Below are positions 1 to 11,530 of a stretch of 64,000 bases of DNA, one piece after another. Numbering within the stretch: position 1 is the first letter of the stretch; every line of letters begins with the position of its first letter. Position numbers and translations under genes: made by a program. The DNA comes from Vicia villosa (Eukaryota > Streptophyta > Magnoliopsida > Fabales > Fabaceae): positions 372,001 to 436,000 of the forward strand of contig NW_026705460.1 of NCBI RefSeq assembly GCF_029867415.1, read 5' to 3'. Under the pieces are notes generated by a model. The model saw only the letters and a program-made list of their open reading frames with translations, made no database searches and was not told the DNA's origin.

Positions 1-124
1 CAATGATTATGACGTTAGTCAGCAGTCTTGGAACTCTCAAAGGTCAATAAAGAACGAAATCTTATAATGACAAGAAACGCCTATTTCTGTTGATTCTCGA
101 AACAGGCATTTATTGGGGGCAATT
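1..124 (+). mobile_element. 3' internal end of a Ty3/gypsy element with polypurine tract
   Basis: No coding sequence is visible. The stretch ends in a G-rich tract (TATTGGGGGCAATT, about 111-124) directly before a TGTTAG start. A polypurine-like tract abutting TG is how the 3' LTR of a plus-strand LTR element begins. The rest of that element would lie left of the window. Family assignment is open; a Tat or Athila type is a guess. Confidence 0.5.
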
Positions 125-1111
125 TGTTAGCTGAAGATTTCGTTTTGTAATATTTGTCCTTCGAAGAAGTGGAAAATCGAAGGAAAGATGGTTACTGATG
201 GCCATCCCTTAAAAATAAAAGAATGGCTACTGATGGTCATGCTTCGAGAATAAAGATTTCTAAGTTCGTTATGAAGATAGTGAATACTGAAAGATAGTGA
301 AAGTATGTGTCTTCGGGGACTTAGACAAAATTTATAAAATATATTCAAGTATTACTACTTAGCGTGTTTTCGTAGTGTTTTTAATACACTGCCACGCGTC
401 GAAGACGGACTCAGGCGGGAAGATTTGAAATTTGAAGACGGTTTCGTAACTGTCCAAGTAACAGATGGCATCGCTAGAAGTTCTTATGAGAGACGTGGCA
501 GCAGATTAGTGTAAGACCGTTAAGGTCGAAACTAGTATAAATAGGAGTCTTAATGTTAGGATTCTGTGTGTTCATTTTGTACAAATCACTCACATATTTA
601 CTCAAGTATCAAGCGTTAAGAGAAAGAGTTCGCTGAGAAAATGTACGTATGACACCACCACTTTAATACATGTGTATTATCTTTCGTTTTCAAATATCTT
701 CCAGAATTACTGCATTTCGTTTACTTCTCGCCATTTACATTTTTGTATCTTTATTTTAATGTCATTTACTTTCGAATTACTTTCATGTTATTTACTTTTA
801 AAGTCTTTAACGTTTCTGCATTTTAAGATTCCTTACGCTTTAATAGTCCTTTTAATTTCATATGTTATGTTACTTATCTTTTCGTTGAAATCACACTTAC
901 ATATAACAAAGTGATTATCAAGATTATTTGTTCTTTAATCGAACAACGCTTATTGAAGAAGACGAATCATGAATATGGTTCGAATGAACATTGATAACAA
1001 TTTTCTTGACTATGTGTCCTAGGATCAATCTAGTCGATCCTGCGAGTAACCAAATCATATTTATTATAGTTTGGAAGACTAGCGGTTGTTTACCGGAAAT
1101 CACCGTAAACA
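125..1111 (+). repeat. LTR of a plus-strand gypsy element (3' LTR)
   Basis: Starts TGTTAG after a polypurine tract. It has a promoter-like TATAAATAG at 536-544 and pyrimidine-rich, AT-rich DNA after it. The right end is uncertain: TAACA at 999 and AAACA near 1111 are both possible. From about 1105 the sequence reads as copia gag in the middle of a zinc knuckle, so the LTR probably ends at an insertion site inside that gag. No primer-binding site follows, which supports a 3' LTR. Confidence 0.55.
536..544 (+). promoter_or_regulatory. TATA box of the 125-1111 LTR
   Basis: TATAAATAG in the middle of the LTR, about 410 bases from its start, a usual place for the U3 promoter of a plant LTR. Transcription would start roughly 30 bases downstream, reading right. 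Confidence 0.5.
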
Positions 1112-1898
1112 CAAAGATGGTCATTACAAACCGGATTGTCCATATCTCAAAAAGGAGAAAGACAAGAATCAAAGCAAAAGTCACAACAAGTCTAGAAGAG
1201 CCTACATAGCATGGGAAAGTGATTCCTCAAGTGAAGACTCATCAAGCGATGAAGAAAAATCGGCAAACCTATGTCTTACGGCTCATCAACACAAGAAAAA
1301 GAAATGTGTAAGTCATCTTAAACCTGAACTTGTAGATAAGGTATCTCATGCTCAATTAAAATTAGCCTTTGAAGAACTACATAGAGATTCAATCGAAACT
1401 TTCAAACTTTTGGCCTCAAATAAGAAATTTTTTTCGTATCTTGAATCAAAAGTTGAGAAGACCGAAAAGGACATGGAAGCTTTGAAACAATCTATGCTAG
1501 ATATTCAAAAGGATAAAATTGAGGAAGATCCTACATCATGGTTTGGTTGTGAGACATGTCATATTTGGCAAAAAGAAGTGAGAGATCTAAAGGCCAAATT
1601 AGATAAGGCTCTACAACCAAAAGTGACTTTTGCGGTTGATCCAAATAAGTTCAAAAGATCGTATACTCCTTTATATAGTAAATACACATTTGTACCAAAA
1701 GTATCAACTAGAAAAATAGCATACTCTCATCATATTACTTGTCACTATTGTTGCAAAAAGGGACATACCATTGAAAAATGCAAATTTAGGAGGATTTTAG
1801 TTCCTAAAGGAGTATTTCAATGGTTGCCTAAGTGCAACAATTTCTGTACTCACCACCTAGGACCCAATGAAGATTGGGGACCTTCCATTCTAAATTAA
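1105..1898 (+). pseudogene. gag: Ty1/copia Gag C-terminal part (SIRE-like), 5' part displaced
   Basis: The frame enters in the second half of a CCHC zinc knuckle (GHYKPDC). An acidic Ser/Asp/Glu stretch and a long charged, coiled-coil-like segment (LAFEELHRDSIETFK, KVEKTEKDMEALK) follow. A second knuckle, CHYCCKKGHTIEKC, is near 1741-1782. Long Gag proteins with this order are typical of SIRE-type copia elements. The N-terminal half and first half of the first knuckle are missing because LTR sequence replaces them upstream, best explained by insertion of the 125-1111 element. The ORF ends at 1898 and the protease motif follows in a different frame. Not functional. Confidence 0.8.
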
Positions 1899-1941
1899 TT
1901 TTGCAGGAAAAGTGTCTTGACATCGCCGAAAGGTGGTGGTC

Positions 1942-3677
1942 CCTTGATAGCTGATGCTCAAGACACATAAAGGGAGACATATCACTTTTGGTATGTCATC
2001 TATGAAGACAACAATTGAAGAACTTCCTAAGGCCTGGACAAATGTAAAAGATCATCCAATCGACAACATAATAGGGGACATCTCAAAGGGCGTGACAACA
2101 CGCTCCAAGATAAGTAACTTTTGTCATCATTTTGCTTTTGTTTCACAAGTTGAACCGAAAAACGTGAAGGACGCATTACTTGATGAGCATTGGCTAATGG
2201 CCATGCAAGAAGAATTAAACCAATTTAAACGGAATGATGTTTGGGACTTTGTCTCTCATCCGGGAGATCATCAAGTAATCGGTACTTGATGGGTTTTTCG
2301 TAACAAACTTGATGAAAACGGCGTTATTACTAGAAACAAAGCTAGATTAGTTGCCCAAGGTTATAATCAAGAGGAAGGTATTGATTATGAAGAGACATAC
2401 GCTCCTGTAGCACGTCTCGAAGCTATTCGTCTCTTACTTGCTTATGCTTGTTCTAAAGACTTCAAACTATTCCAAATGGATGTTAAAAGTGCCTTTCTAA
2501 ATGGCTATATAAATGAAGAAGTCTATGTTGCTCAGCCACCCGGCTTTGAGAATTACATGTATCCAACTCATGTCTATAAGCTGAAACGTGCTCTATACGG
2601 TCTTAAACAAGCCCCTCGGGCTTGGTACGAACGTTTGAGCAAATTTCTCCTTAGTCAAGGGTACTATAGGGGTAAAGTTGACACTACTCTCTTTATTAAA
2701 AGAAAAAATAAAGATATTCTCTTAGTCCAAATTTATGTAGATGATATTATATTTGGGTCGACTAATGCAAAACTTGTCAAAGATTTTTCTAAGCTTATGC
2801 AGAGTGAATTTGAGATGAGTCTCATGGGTGAGCTAAATTTCTTCCTTGGCCTACAAATCAAGCAACTCAGCCATGGAACGTTTGTGAATCAAACTAAATA
2901 CTGTACGGAGCTGCTCAAAAGATTTGGAATGAGTGAAGCAAAAGAAATTGACACACCTATGGCAACAAATACTAATCTAGACAAAGATGAGAAAGGTAAA
3001 GAGGTTGACGTGAAATTATACCGAGGTATGATAGGTTCACTATTGTATCTTACTGTCTCAAGACCAGACATTATGTTTAGTGTGTGTATGTGTGCAAGAT
3101 ATCAATCTTGTCCAAAAGAATCTCACTTAAAAGCTGTCAAAAGAATTCTGCGATACTTACGTGGAACTACTACATATGGTCTATGGTATCCAAAGGGAAA
3201 TGAGTGCCATTTGGTAGGATTCTCCGATTCAGATTTTGCTGGCTGCAAATCCGATAGAAAAAGCACCAGTGGAACATGCCATCTATTCTCAAATTCATTG
3301 ATAAGTTGGCATAGCAAGAAACAAGTATCGGTTGCATTATCTACTGCTGAGGCAGAATATGTAGCTGCTGTGCACAAATATTATGGCTCAAGCAACAACT
3401 TCTTGACTTTGGTATTAAGCTTGATCGCATACCTATCATGTGCGACAACACAAGTGCCATAAACTTGAGTAAAAATCCTGTCTTACACTCACGTACCAAG
3501 CATATTGAAATAAGACATCACTTTCTACGAGATCATGTAGAGAAAGGAGACGTTACATTTGAACATGTAGAAAGCAAGAAGCAACTAGCTGACATCTTCA
3601 CCAAACCTCTAGCAACGGAGCAATACTTCAACATTCGTAGGGAATTAGGGATACTCGATATCTCTAATTTGGGCTAA
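1942..3677 (+). pseudogene. pol: Ty1/copia Pol: protease remnant, RT and RNase H, integrase deleted
   Basis: The protease motif begins around 1942 (WWSLDS, stop, CSRH): the Gly of DSG is now TGA. Within about 40 codons the sequence jumps to the linker just upstream of RT (LPKAWTNVKDHP, TTRSK), so nearly all of protease and the whole integrase are gone. RT is well preserved: [13 protein letters not shown] near 2473, [14 protein letters not shown] near 2596, catalytic [10 protein letters not shown] near 2731. A TGA at 2287-2289 interrupts the start of RT. RNase H ([26 protein letters not shown]) is frameshifted near 3375-3390 and resumes in another frame ([20 protein letters not shown] to LGILDISNLG, stop 3677). 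Lineage: SIRE/Maximus-like. The element cannot integrate by itself. Confidence 0.9.
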
Positions 3678-4231
3678 TTATGTTTGTTCTCTCTTAATAT
3701 TATTCCTTTACTTTAAATATATATTTTTCTGCTAACATTTCTATTAGCATAGAGGTAGTTCATCATCAAGCCAGGCGTCATTCCATATTAACTAAAGGCT
3801 GCCATCAAAGTCGACACCTACATATTGAAAAAGCGGTAACGTAATTGTGGTTCACTTCCAAAAATATTATTGATACTATAATATGCTATCAATTAACATG
3901 CTTATAGTGACTTCATACCTATATCTCTCTTGCTCATATATGTGTCTCATCTTTAATACACCTTTAAACATATTTGACTCTCATGATATCACTATCTACC
4001 TTTTCTTTTCTATACCATGAATGCTAGCATTTTATCTATGTTTCTCGCGTTACTCTTCTATTTTCGTTGTATCTCTTTTTGATGTTGACAAAGGGGGAGA
4101 ATAGATGCTGAGTGTACGGGGGAGCTTTGTTGAGAGATAGATGCTGAATGTACGGGGGAGCTTTGTTGAGTATTTATCACTTACTACCAAAGCTTCGATT
4201 ACTGGTTTGCCATCATCAAAAAGGGGGAGTA
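3678..4231 (+). other. 3' untranslated region and polypurine tract of the SIRE-like copia
   Basis: AT-rich, no ORF of note. A short segment with the text GGGGGAGCTTTGTTGAG occurs twice (about 4119-4135 and 4154-4170), so a local duplication of the tract region is present. The functional polypurine tract is probably AAAAAGGGGGAGTA (4218-4231), directly before the LTR start TGTGAA. Confidence 0.65.
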
Positions 4232-5774
4232 TGTGAATACAAGATTACAATCACAAAGATGTTTTTGATTCATGGCAAACTCAATAAGCATACAAGCAAC
4301 AAGGTGGAAGCAGAAAACTCAAAGAAAAGCAAGCATTGATCACTCATGACAGAACAGGTTGATCTATTATGCATATAGGTCGACTCAACACAAGCAAAAC
4401 AAGAAGAATGCAGAAAAGCAGCAGTTAGGTCGACCTACCATCAACCCAGGTCGACCTAAAATGGAGAAAAATCCATATACTTCTGTTAGGTCGACTCACA
4501 CATCATCTAGGTCGACCTAAATTGATGAAATCTACATACCAGTCTGCTAGGTCGACCTACACAACAACTAGGTCGACCTAATCTGAGAAAATGTCCCTAG
4601 AATGCATCAGAAGAGGATTCTGGTCGACCTACTCCTTTAACAGGTCGACCTAACTGGGAGCAAAATTCTGCAAGTTCTGCTAGGTCGACCTAAGCACTAA
4701 AAGAGGTCGACCTAACTGATCAAGAAAGTCAAAAATTCTGTTTCTCTCATCTCCAACTGTTAAGCTATCATATATATTGTCCAAGGTTCATTATTACAAA
4801 CAACACCAACGACTGAAAGATACACAAAGGCTTCTCATCTTCGTTCTTCGTCATCTCCAACGCAATTACACATAATCATTCTTGCGTTGAGGGTTAGTGA
4901 TCGAGTTCGATAACGTCCATGGAAAGGAATTGAAGATTCCTAGTGGGTGAAGATTTGTGGGGTTTTTGGTGAATAAAATCTGCGGGTTTTGTCCTCCAAG
5001 ATAGGTGTTTCTTGGGGGTTTTTATCAAGAGGTTTCATCGAGGATCCGGCTGAGTGTGAAGATTGAAGAACAAGGGTTCGAGGGAATTGAAGACACTGCA
5101 GAAAGGGATCAAAGTGAAGCTCTTGGATAACCTTGATCTGACTCAAGATTAAGGGGGAAGAAGATTCAAAGGATCGACATAATTGGTTTATGGTTTATCG
5201 CTTTGTTATCTTCTTTGTATATACTACTTTCAACATTAATGAAAGATTACCCAATTTCAGTTTGGAATTGGGGGCAGACGTAGTCGTAGCGAGGACGATC
5301 GACGAATTGCCTAAACAAATATCGTGTTCTTGTCGCTTTTACTTTTTCATTTATGTTCTGTTCATATTTGGTTATAATAGCAAATTGATCAACGATTCGA
5401 GTGTTAAGATTGTGAATTAAGAACTTACATAAACATCACAATCCATCACATATTGAATCACCGTCAATTTGATCACTATCACCAAGTGTTTGTATATTTG
5501 TTTCTATCACTCTTACTGCATTGCAAACATTGTCCATCATACAAGAAGTTAATCTGATTTTCAATAAGAGCAACACTTTGATTCTGCAACGTATACTCTT
5601 ATCACTTACCTCAAGTTTTTGACTGGTTTTAAACACATATACAATCGTTTCGATAGTGGTTCGGAATAGACGCGAGTCGATTCAGAATCACTTCCGCTGA
5701 AAAGTCATTTAACTCTGTAAAACTGTGAACGATCTATTCACCCCCCCTCTAGATCCTAAGGCCAGCGTCTAACA
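4232..5774 (+). repeat. 3' LTR of the SIRE-like copia (about 1.54 kb)
   Basis: Begins TGTGAATAC after a purine tract and ends GTCTAACA, giving TG...CA ends. Inside are a cluster of GGTCGACC palindromes (4376-4716), a TATA-like CATATATATT near 4768, and a C-rich CACCCCCCCTC tract near its 3' end, a common feature of SIRE-type LTR ends. The 5' LTR is not in the window. A minus-strand copia polypurine tract abuts the right edge (5775 on), so the boundary is also compatible with an LTR of that element. The purine tract on the left and the internal signals favour the plus-strand assignment. Confidence 0.7.
4376..4716. repeat. Cluster of TAGGTCGACCTA palindromes in LTR U3
   Basis: About eleven copies of GGTCGAC, most extended to the perfect palindrome TAGGTCGACCTA. 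They are arranged mostly in pairs within an imperfect repeat of about 60 bases (palindrome, short spacer, palindrome, purine-rich spacer). The cluster lies upstream of the TATA-like element near 4768, in the presumed U3 control region. Each copy contains a CpG. Confidence 0.85.
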
Positions 5775-5955
5775 ATATCCTCCTCGATATTGAACTTTAT
5801 TAAGAGTTTTAGAAAACTCAACCCTCAATTATGTAATAGTCAACATTGTCACAAAATGTTACACTAACTTCCAAATCAACGACTTGTTGTTACCCATTGA
5901 ATCTTAGGTTAAGATGTATTAACTTCAGATTGGGTTGCTATCATTGTCGGAACGC
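5775..5955 (-). other. 3' untranslated region and polypurine tract of the minus-strand copia relic
   Basis: Read on the minus strand, this follows the Pol stop codon (5956-5958) and ends CGAGGAGGATAT next to TGTTAG. That resembles a copia polypurine tract at an LTR border. No other coding potential was seen. Confidence 0.45.
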
Positions 5956-8360
5956 TTATTCAAGGAGTTTCAACCTCACACCTCTCGAGGTTGTCTTTAC
6001 TAAATCCCTGGCCAGTAGTTTAGTAAATGAATCATTCAAATTATAGATCGATCGTATATATGTGAATGAAATGATTACATATTTAATCAATTTTCTCAAA
6101 AAAGAATGTCTAAGGCCTCAGTAACTAGACTTTTCATTTTACACTTAACTGTCACATTGTGTTAACACCTTTGAAACATTGTCTATAGCCAATGGAACTT
6201 CCAACAGAAGGTACCTCAATCATTCAACTTCTTTGACCAGTGGCGATATCCACACATTATGCCTTCATGGTCAAGATAGTGATGCATGCTTGTTTCTTGC
6301 TCTTCCAAGAAATCTCACCCCCAACTAATGTAAATATCCACTTAGTTGTAAATATATGATCTCCAACACTCGATATCCAACTCATATTGGTATATTCTTC
6401 TAATATGGCAGGAAACCTACCATAATGGAGGTCAAGATTTGGTTTTAAAAGATAATCAAAATCCTTGTGATGTCCTTCGAGTGCTCACCATTTGGATTGC
6501 TAGTAAATCTACTCATTTACTATTTGCAACTGCTATATCGTATATAGTATATTGCATTAGAAAACCAATTTCACTTGTGTATTCTAATATAGCCATAGCT
6601 CTTCCATCATCATTTTGACACTAAGGTCAAATTGAATATTCACTTTTTGAAACGTGACAGTTTGAACTTATCAAGAACTTTCTCAACAAAGTGTATTTGA
6701 CTAAGTTCATAACCCCCACTATTTTTGCATTACTTTGATCCCCAAAAGAGTGTCAATTAGTCCAAGATCTTTCATCTTGAATATGGAAGTTTTCTCAATA
6801 TAGTGTGTTTAACTATGTTTTAAACCCCCACTCTTTCGCTTTACTTTGATCGAAAAGAGTGTCCACTATTTCAAGATTTTCATCTTGGTTGTGGAAGTTA
6901 GAAACCTCTTTGTTTCTAAGATTCCAATCATCTTTTTGATAATGATCAACATGTAATCAACATAGAGACAAAGTAATATCACAATATTCTTACACAACTT
7001 TTCGTACAAACACTTATCACAAGAATTAGATGAAGAAGGTTTTTAGATGATCATGCATGATGATGCAAGAAGTTTTTTAGATGAAGTGAGAGATAAAATT
7101 ATGAGCAATTTAAAATAAATAGTATGAATTGCAATGAGTACCTTAGTTATGTTCACTTCTCTCAAATCTTCTCTTGAACTTCTATGTTCAACCTTCTTGA
7201 TCAACTACATCGTTGATGTGCATGACACTTTTGAACCTTTTCTTCTTTGATAACCTTTTATCTTCATCAAAACTAAATATAAGATATATTTTCACAATCT
7301 CTCCCCTTTTGATGATGACAAACTCTTTGAATTCTTGTTTTGATAAGATTGAAAATTCTCCCTCTAACTTGTGTGTCTCCCCTTTAGTTTGTGTGTCTCC
7401 TCCTTAATCTGAGAATCTTACAATGACAAATTCAAGCTTTTAATGTCATTTTTTCGGTGCTTGTTTTAATCCATACAAGGATTTAACAATCTTGTACATT
7501 TTTTTTGTTCATTAGTAGGAAATACATAACCTTCCAATTTCTCCATATAAATCTCCTCATTGAGATTTCTATTTAGGAATATCGTTTGACATTTACTTGA
7601 TCAATAAGATCATGTAAATAAACTAGTGTAAGTGATACTTTTAATTATCGTCATCCTTGATGGTGGTGCATATGTGTTGAAATAATCAACACATTCCTTT
7701 TGTATAAAATCCTTGGTTACTAATATATGTTTGTAGATGTTTAATGTACCATCACTATGATACTTTCTTCTAAACATCCATTTTCATCCAATGGATCTTG
7801 ATCTTTTAAGTAGATCGACAAGTTCTCAAATATGGTTTGACATTATTGAATCCATTTCGTCTTGGATAACATCATTCCAAGAGAAGTCCCTTGAAGTTAC
7901 TTTTTCATTGTAATTCTTAGGATCATCTTCCACTTGAAGAATAATAGGAATATTACGAACATAATTCTCACTATTTTTTTTACTAGATAAAAGAAATATG
8001 TCAACAATCGATTTTGTTCGGTCATAATTCCTCAGCCTTTCAAACTTTCTGCCTATTCTAAGTTCAAGTTGTTTTTCAACAATCATAGACGGACTTCCGA
8101 TTTTTATTTTCAACAACCCTTGGAGAAGCCTCCTCACAAGATTCCTAATTTGTGTGAATCACAAATTCCTTATCCTCCGCGATAAGATTCTCAAAATTCA
8201 ACTTCTCCAAATTTAATAATTACATTAGACTCCAAATTCAAAAGTTCTATATCCTTTAATGTTAGGTGTATAGCCTACAAAAATATAATTGATCCCTAGA
8301 GAATCTAATTTGTTTCTTTTAGGGTCAATGTTCTTATAATAAGTCACACCCTCACACTTT
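5956..8360 (-). pseudogene. pol: Decayed Ty1/copia pol (integrase end, RT, RNase H)
   Basis: Read 5'->3' on the minus strand. An integrase C-terminal box lies at about 8360-8250 (GVTYYKNIDPKRNKL, FVGYTPNIKGYR). A linker and RT start follow at 8137-7700 (VEDDPKNYNEKVTSRD, IQDEMDSIMSNHI, KWMFRRKYHSDG). RT core follows at 7560-7430 (FLNRNLNEEIYMEKLEGYV, YG.NKH) and 6990-6930 (LCLYVDYMLII, where the catalytic YVDD reads YVDY). RNase H is at about 6400-5956 (SWISSVGDHIFTTKWIFTL, GEISWKSKKQACI) and ends LARDLVKTTSRGVRLKLLE, stop. Many stops and frameshifts separate these motifs. Part of RT is duplicated (6672-6898). Clearly dead and old; it lacks gag. Confidence 0.85.
6672..6898 (-). repeat. Tandem duplication within the copia RT relic
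   Basis: Two adjacent imperfect copies of about 110-120 bases (about 6672-6790 and 6791-6898) both contain CTCAA(C/T)A(A/T)AGTGT, AACCCCCACT, TTTGATC and AAAGAGTGTC, and both end CATCTT(G)...TGGAAG. They encode the RT segment around KMKDLGLIDTLLGIKV on the minus strand. Confidence 0.7.
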
Positions 8361-9598
8361 AATGAATAATAAATTTTTAATATAATCATTTTAAAATATG
8401 AATTGTATTACAAAATTAAGATAAATAATTATGCATGGTTTGAAGAAATATGTCTGGCACTCCAAGACAAACTTTCAACATATCTCAACATACAAGTAAC
8501 ACAAGTTATATAAATTTATATATTAAGTTTTTTTTTTTAATCGCATAAAACTGAAGTTTAAAACTGGCTTTGGTTTCAAAACAAAATAACCGTTACTTAT
8601 GAATCAATACTTGAGTCAATTTGAGAATATATGTAAAAGATAAATCTACAGTAAGTAACAGTAAAGCCAAAAAAGTTCTGTTAACCCAAAATAAATTACG
8701 TAATAATAGATTTGTATATAAAGTCATTAATCCGGAAAACATTGTGATAGAAATTCTACTCGTATATAAAGTACTTATATAGAAATTCAAGGATATGGTT
8801 GAAACAGTACGGTGAATGGTTGAAACAGTAATAAACACCATAATCCATCATTTATAAACATTGTATATATGAAGAATTTTCTAGAGTCATATATATTATA
8901 TATTACATATCATTCAGTAATCAATATATAATATCCATCCAAAACAAAGATCTTGATTTAATTCTGTACTGATTCCAGTAACAAGAACAATGATGCATTT
9001 TTTTCTTCTAAATTTCAAAAGATTAACGAGACTTACCCGGATTAAAAATATTGATTGTTGTTAGTCTTTTTATTTGGATTTTTTCTCCTGATACTTGAAA
9101 CTGAAACCTCGACGGTCATTATTGAATATACTATAAGATTGTAAGAAAAAATCAATTTAAACCGAATGAAATCGAGGCTAGAATCGTGTACGGAACACTT
9201 TCCTTGTAGTATTTCAAGCACTCCCAATTTGTCTTGGAGTTTCTACGCAGGAATACCCAAGATAATTCAGCCTTCTCGAGTTTGCGCAAGACCGGCAAAA
9301 ACTCGAATGTAGCGAAGAGTGATATGAAATTATTCTAGAGGATTTGCATTTTTGTGATTGTTGTTTTCTGAATTCGGAATGAATTATTTATATGTCACAT
9401 TGGTATTGTTTCACAAAGTAGCGACCTTGGTGAAACAATCTCTCTTACCAAAAGTTACAAAGCTTGGCCAAGAGTTGCATGTTTTCATTCTGCAACACTT
9501 CATGAAGTGTTGTCAACTTTCGAATTCAAAACTAATATATTTTCCTTGTAATTTTAAAATACTCTTATATTATTAATTATTATTAATAATTTAAAATA
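8361..9598. other. AT-rich stretch without recognised genes
   Basis: No ORF here resembles a known protein. The region holds poly-T/poly-A runs, a short imperfect repeat around GGTTGAAACAGTA (near 8797-8830), and a perfect 20-base palindrome at 9493-9512. It could be old transposon debris or unique intergenic DNA. Confidence 0.5.
9493..9512. repeat. Perfect 20-bp palindrome
   Basis: CAACACTTCATGAAGTGTTG is identical to its reverse complement. No gene flanks it closely, so a regulatory role is not supported. It may be coincidence or the centre of an old inverted repeat. Confidence 0.7.
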
Positions 9599-9730
9599 TT
9601 TTGACTATTGAATTCGACTTAGATATGAGTATATATCAATGAGTTAGATTAACATTGGATAATATTTTTTTAATAACAATTGCATTAACAAAGCACGAGG
9701 GGTGCTAAATCCAACACAAGAAAAATAAAT
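9599..9730 (+). repeat. Direct repeat, copy 1 (uninterrupted)
   Basis: A segment of about 130 bases starts TTTTGACTATTGAATTCGAC and runs through GCATTAACAAAGCACGAGG to GCTAAATCCAACAC. It is repeated at 11453-12175. Here it is intact and serves as the empty-site reference for two MITE insertions in copy 2. Identity of the repeat is unknown. Confidence 0.85.
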
Positions 9731-10239
9731 TATTCACATGTATGATTTTTATAAAAAAATTATTATTAATAGTAAATTATAATTATTCCAATTTTTATTT
9801 AGAAGATTAGAAAAAGTTAATTGGAAAAATTTATTAATGACAAATAGTCGTATTGTTATTGTTATTCTTTACGTCTGATTCATTTTCAGAAAAAAAAAAC
9901 ACTACACAAAACATTTCTTCAATTTATTTTTTATTTTTTTAATTTTTTTTATTTGCTTAGTGGTCAACATATATGCCCAATTAGACATTTGTGATAGGTA
10001 ATATAGTAATTTGGGTTATTTCACATAATTTCTCCTTATAAATTTTCTTATAATTTTTTTCTATTAAGAAGTTTTAACTTTAACTAATTCTTTAATGACA
10101 AATAATCATCTCATCTATAATATTTATATTCTATAAATTTAATATGTTATAATTGTTCTTATTTTTATTTTAAAAATATAAAAATAAGTTAAATTTAACT
10201 AATTGATCAGTAAAAATTAAATATTTATTTGCTCTGAGT
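9731..10239. other. Very AT-rich stretch, nothing recognised
   Basis: Poly-A and poly-T tracts with no ORF, repeat or terminal motif that I can assign. Probably intergenic or eroded transposon sequence. Confidence 0.5.
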
Positions 10240-10510
10240 TTATACATTAACAATTTTTAATAAATCGTTATATAAAAACAATATATTATGTCTGTAAATA
10301 TTAATAGCAAACTTCCTGAAATCTGTTGACGAAGAAAGCTTTAGACCTTCGAAAACTATCCAAGCTTTTGCTAAGAAGATACTGCACCTACCTATAAATT
10401 TGGAGAAACCACAAATCCAATTACCATGACGGTAACGAATAACCCCGCCGCAACTGGCAAGATTTCCATTACCACATGCACCATCGACATTCGACTTAAC
10501 AAAATCATTA
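10240..10510 (-). pseudogene. LINE-type RNase H domain fragment (RVT_3-like)
   Basis: The minus-strand frame reads VKSNVDGACGNGNLASCGGV, GNWICGFSKFIGRCS and AWIVFEGLKLSSSTDFRKF, matching the plant RNase H-like domain found at the C-terminus of many non-LTR retrotransposons (first Asp in VDGA, conserved GGVIR, helix with AE/AW). The usual catalytic Glu of the AEAW motif reads Lys here (AKAW). Only this domain of about 90 residues remains. No RT or poly-A tail is seen next to it, so its parent element cannot be identified. Confidence 0.7.
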
Positions 10511-11410
10511 TTCTCTTTAATTGAAAAAAATATAAACTGTATATTCATGAAAAAATATTGTTTAATTGAAAATATGAAATTCGTTTAAAATGGATAAACT
10601 GTATATTCATAATAAAGTTGTTGACATTATTATTGTAGAACTTCACCAAATTACACATTGAATTTGACATAGAAATTGCAATTAAAATTAAACATCCAAA
10701 TATGAATAGTGGCCTCAAAATTTTACATCTTCCTCTCATGTTTAGAAAAAATGAATTTTGAACACCTTTTTGCTGTTAAAATTATGTTGATAACAAATTT
10801 ATAAGTAAAAAAAATTTCAGTCTTAATTTTTTTAAACCATAAGCACCTTGTAAATTATGAATATAATTCATGGTTTGAATTTTTCTACTATTATGGATTT
10901 AAATTGATGTTTATAAACATTCTTTTTTACTATTAACAATTATTTTCTACAGTTTTTTTTCTTCTTTCGTTGAAAATGATAAGACTAAGAAGGAGTTGAA
11001 TATTATTGTGTGTTGAAATAAACACATACTATTAGTTTTATATTCAATCAATCTTACACCGTTTATTAAATTATGACATATAAAAATCATTATTAATTCA
11101 TTGTTACATAGAATTTCGCCACAATATATGAAATGATGACATATGAAAATCATTATTAATTCATTCTTACATAGAATTCCAGTCCCTTCCTTTTTGACTA
11201 TACATGGTGCCACTTAATTTGATTCTAAATTTGTTTTTAGCAAACACACGAGCTAGTCACACAATATTTTACCATACATTAATTCTGCATGTCATTATTA
11301 ATAAATGGGGTGACCCATATTTTTATACTCTTATAGTCAAAATATTGTCTTGCTTGACTTGTTAATTAGTAGAATGTTTAATATTTATAAATTAAGGTAG
11401 CAAGCCTGCC
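10511..11410. other. AT-rich stretch with a short tandem duplication
   Basis: No protein is recognised. Around 11083-11178 a unit containing AAAATCATTATTAATTCATT followed by TTACATAGAATT is present twice, about 66 bases apart. The small ORFs here are low-complexity and not convincing. Confidence 0.5.
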
Positions 11411-11452
11411 ATGACATTTCCATGCACATGTCATGACATTTCCATGCACATG
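11411..11452. repeat. Two tandem copies of a 22-bp unit
   Basis: ATGACATTTCCATGCACATGTC is followed directly by a second copy. It lies immediately before direct repeat copy 2 and may mark a rearrangement point. Confidence 0.75.
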
Positions 11453-11530
11453 TTTTGACTATTGAATTCGACTAAGAGATATGAGTATATATCAATGACT
11501 TAGATTCACATTGGGTAATATTTTTTTTAA

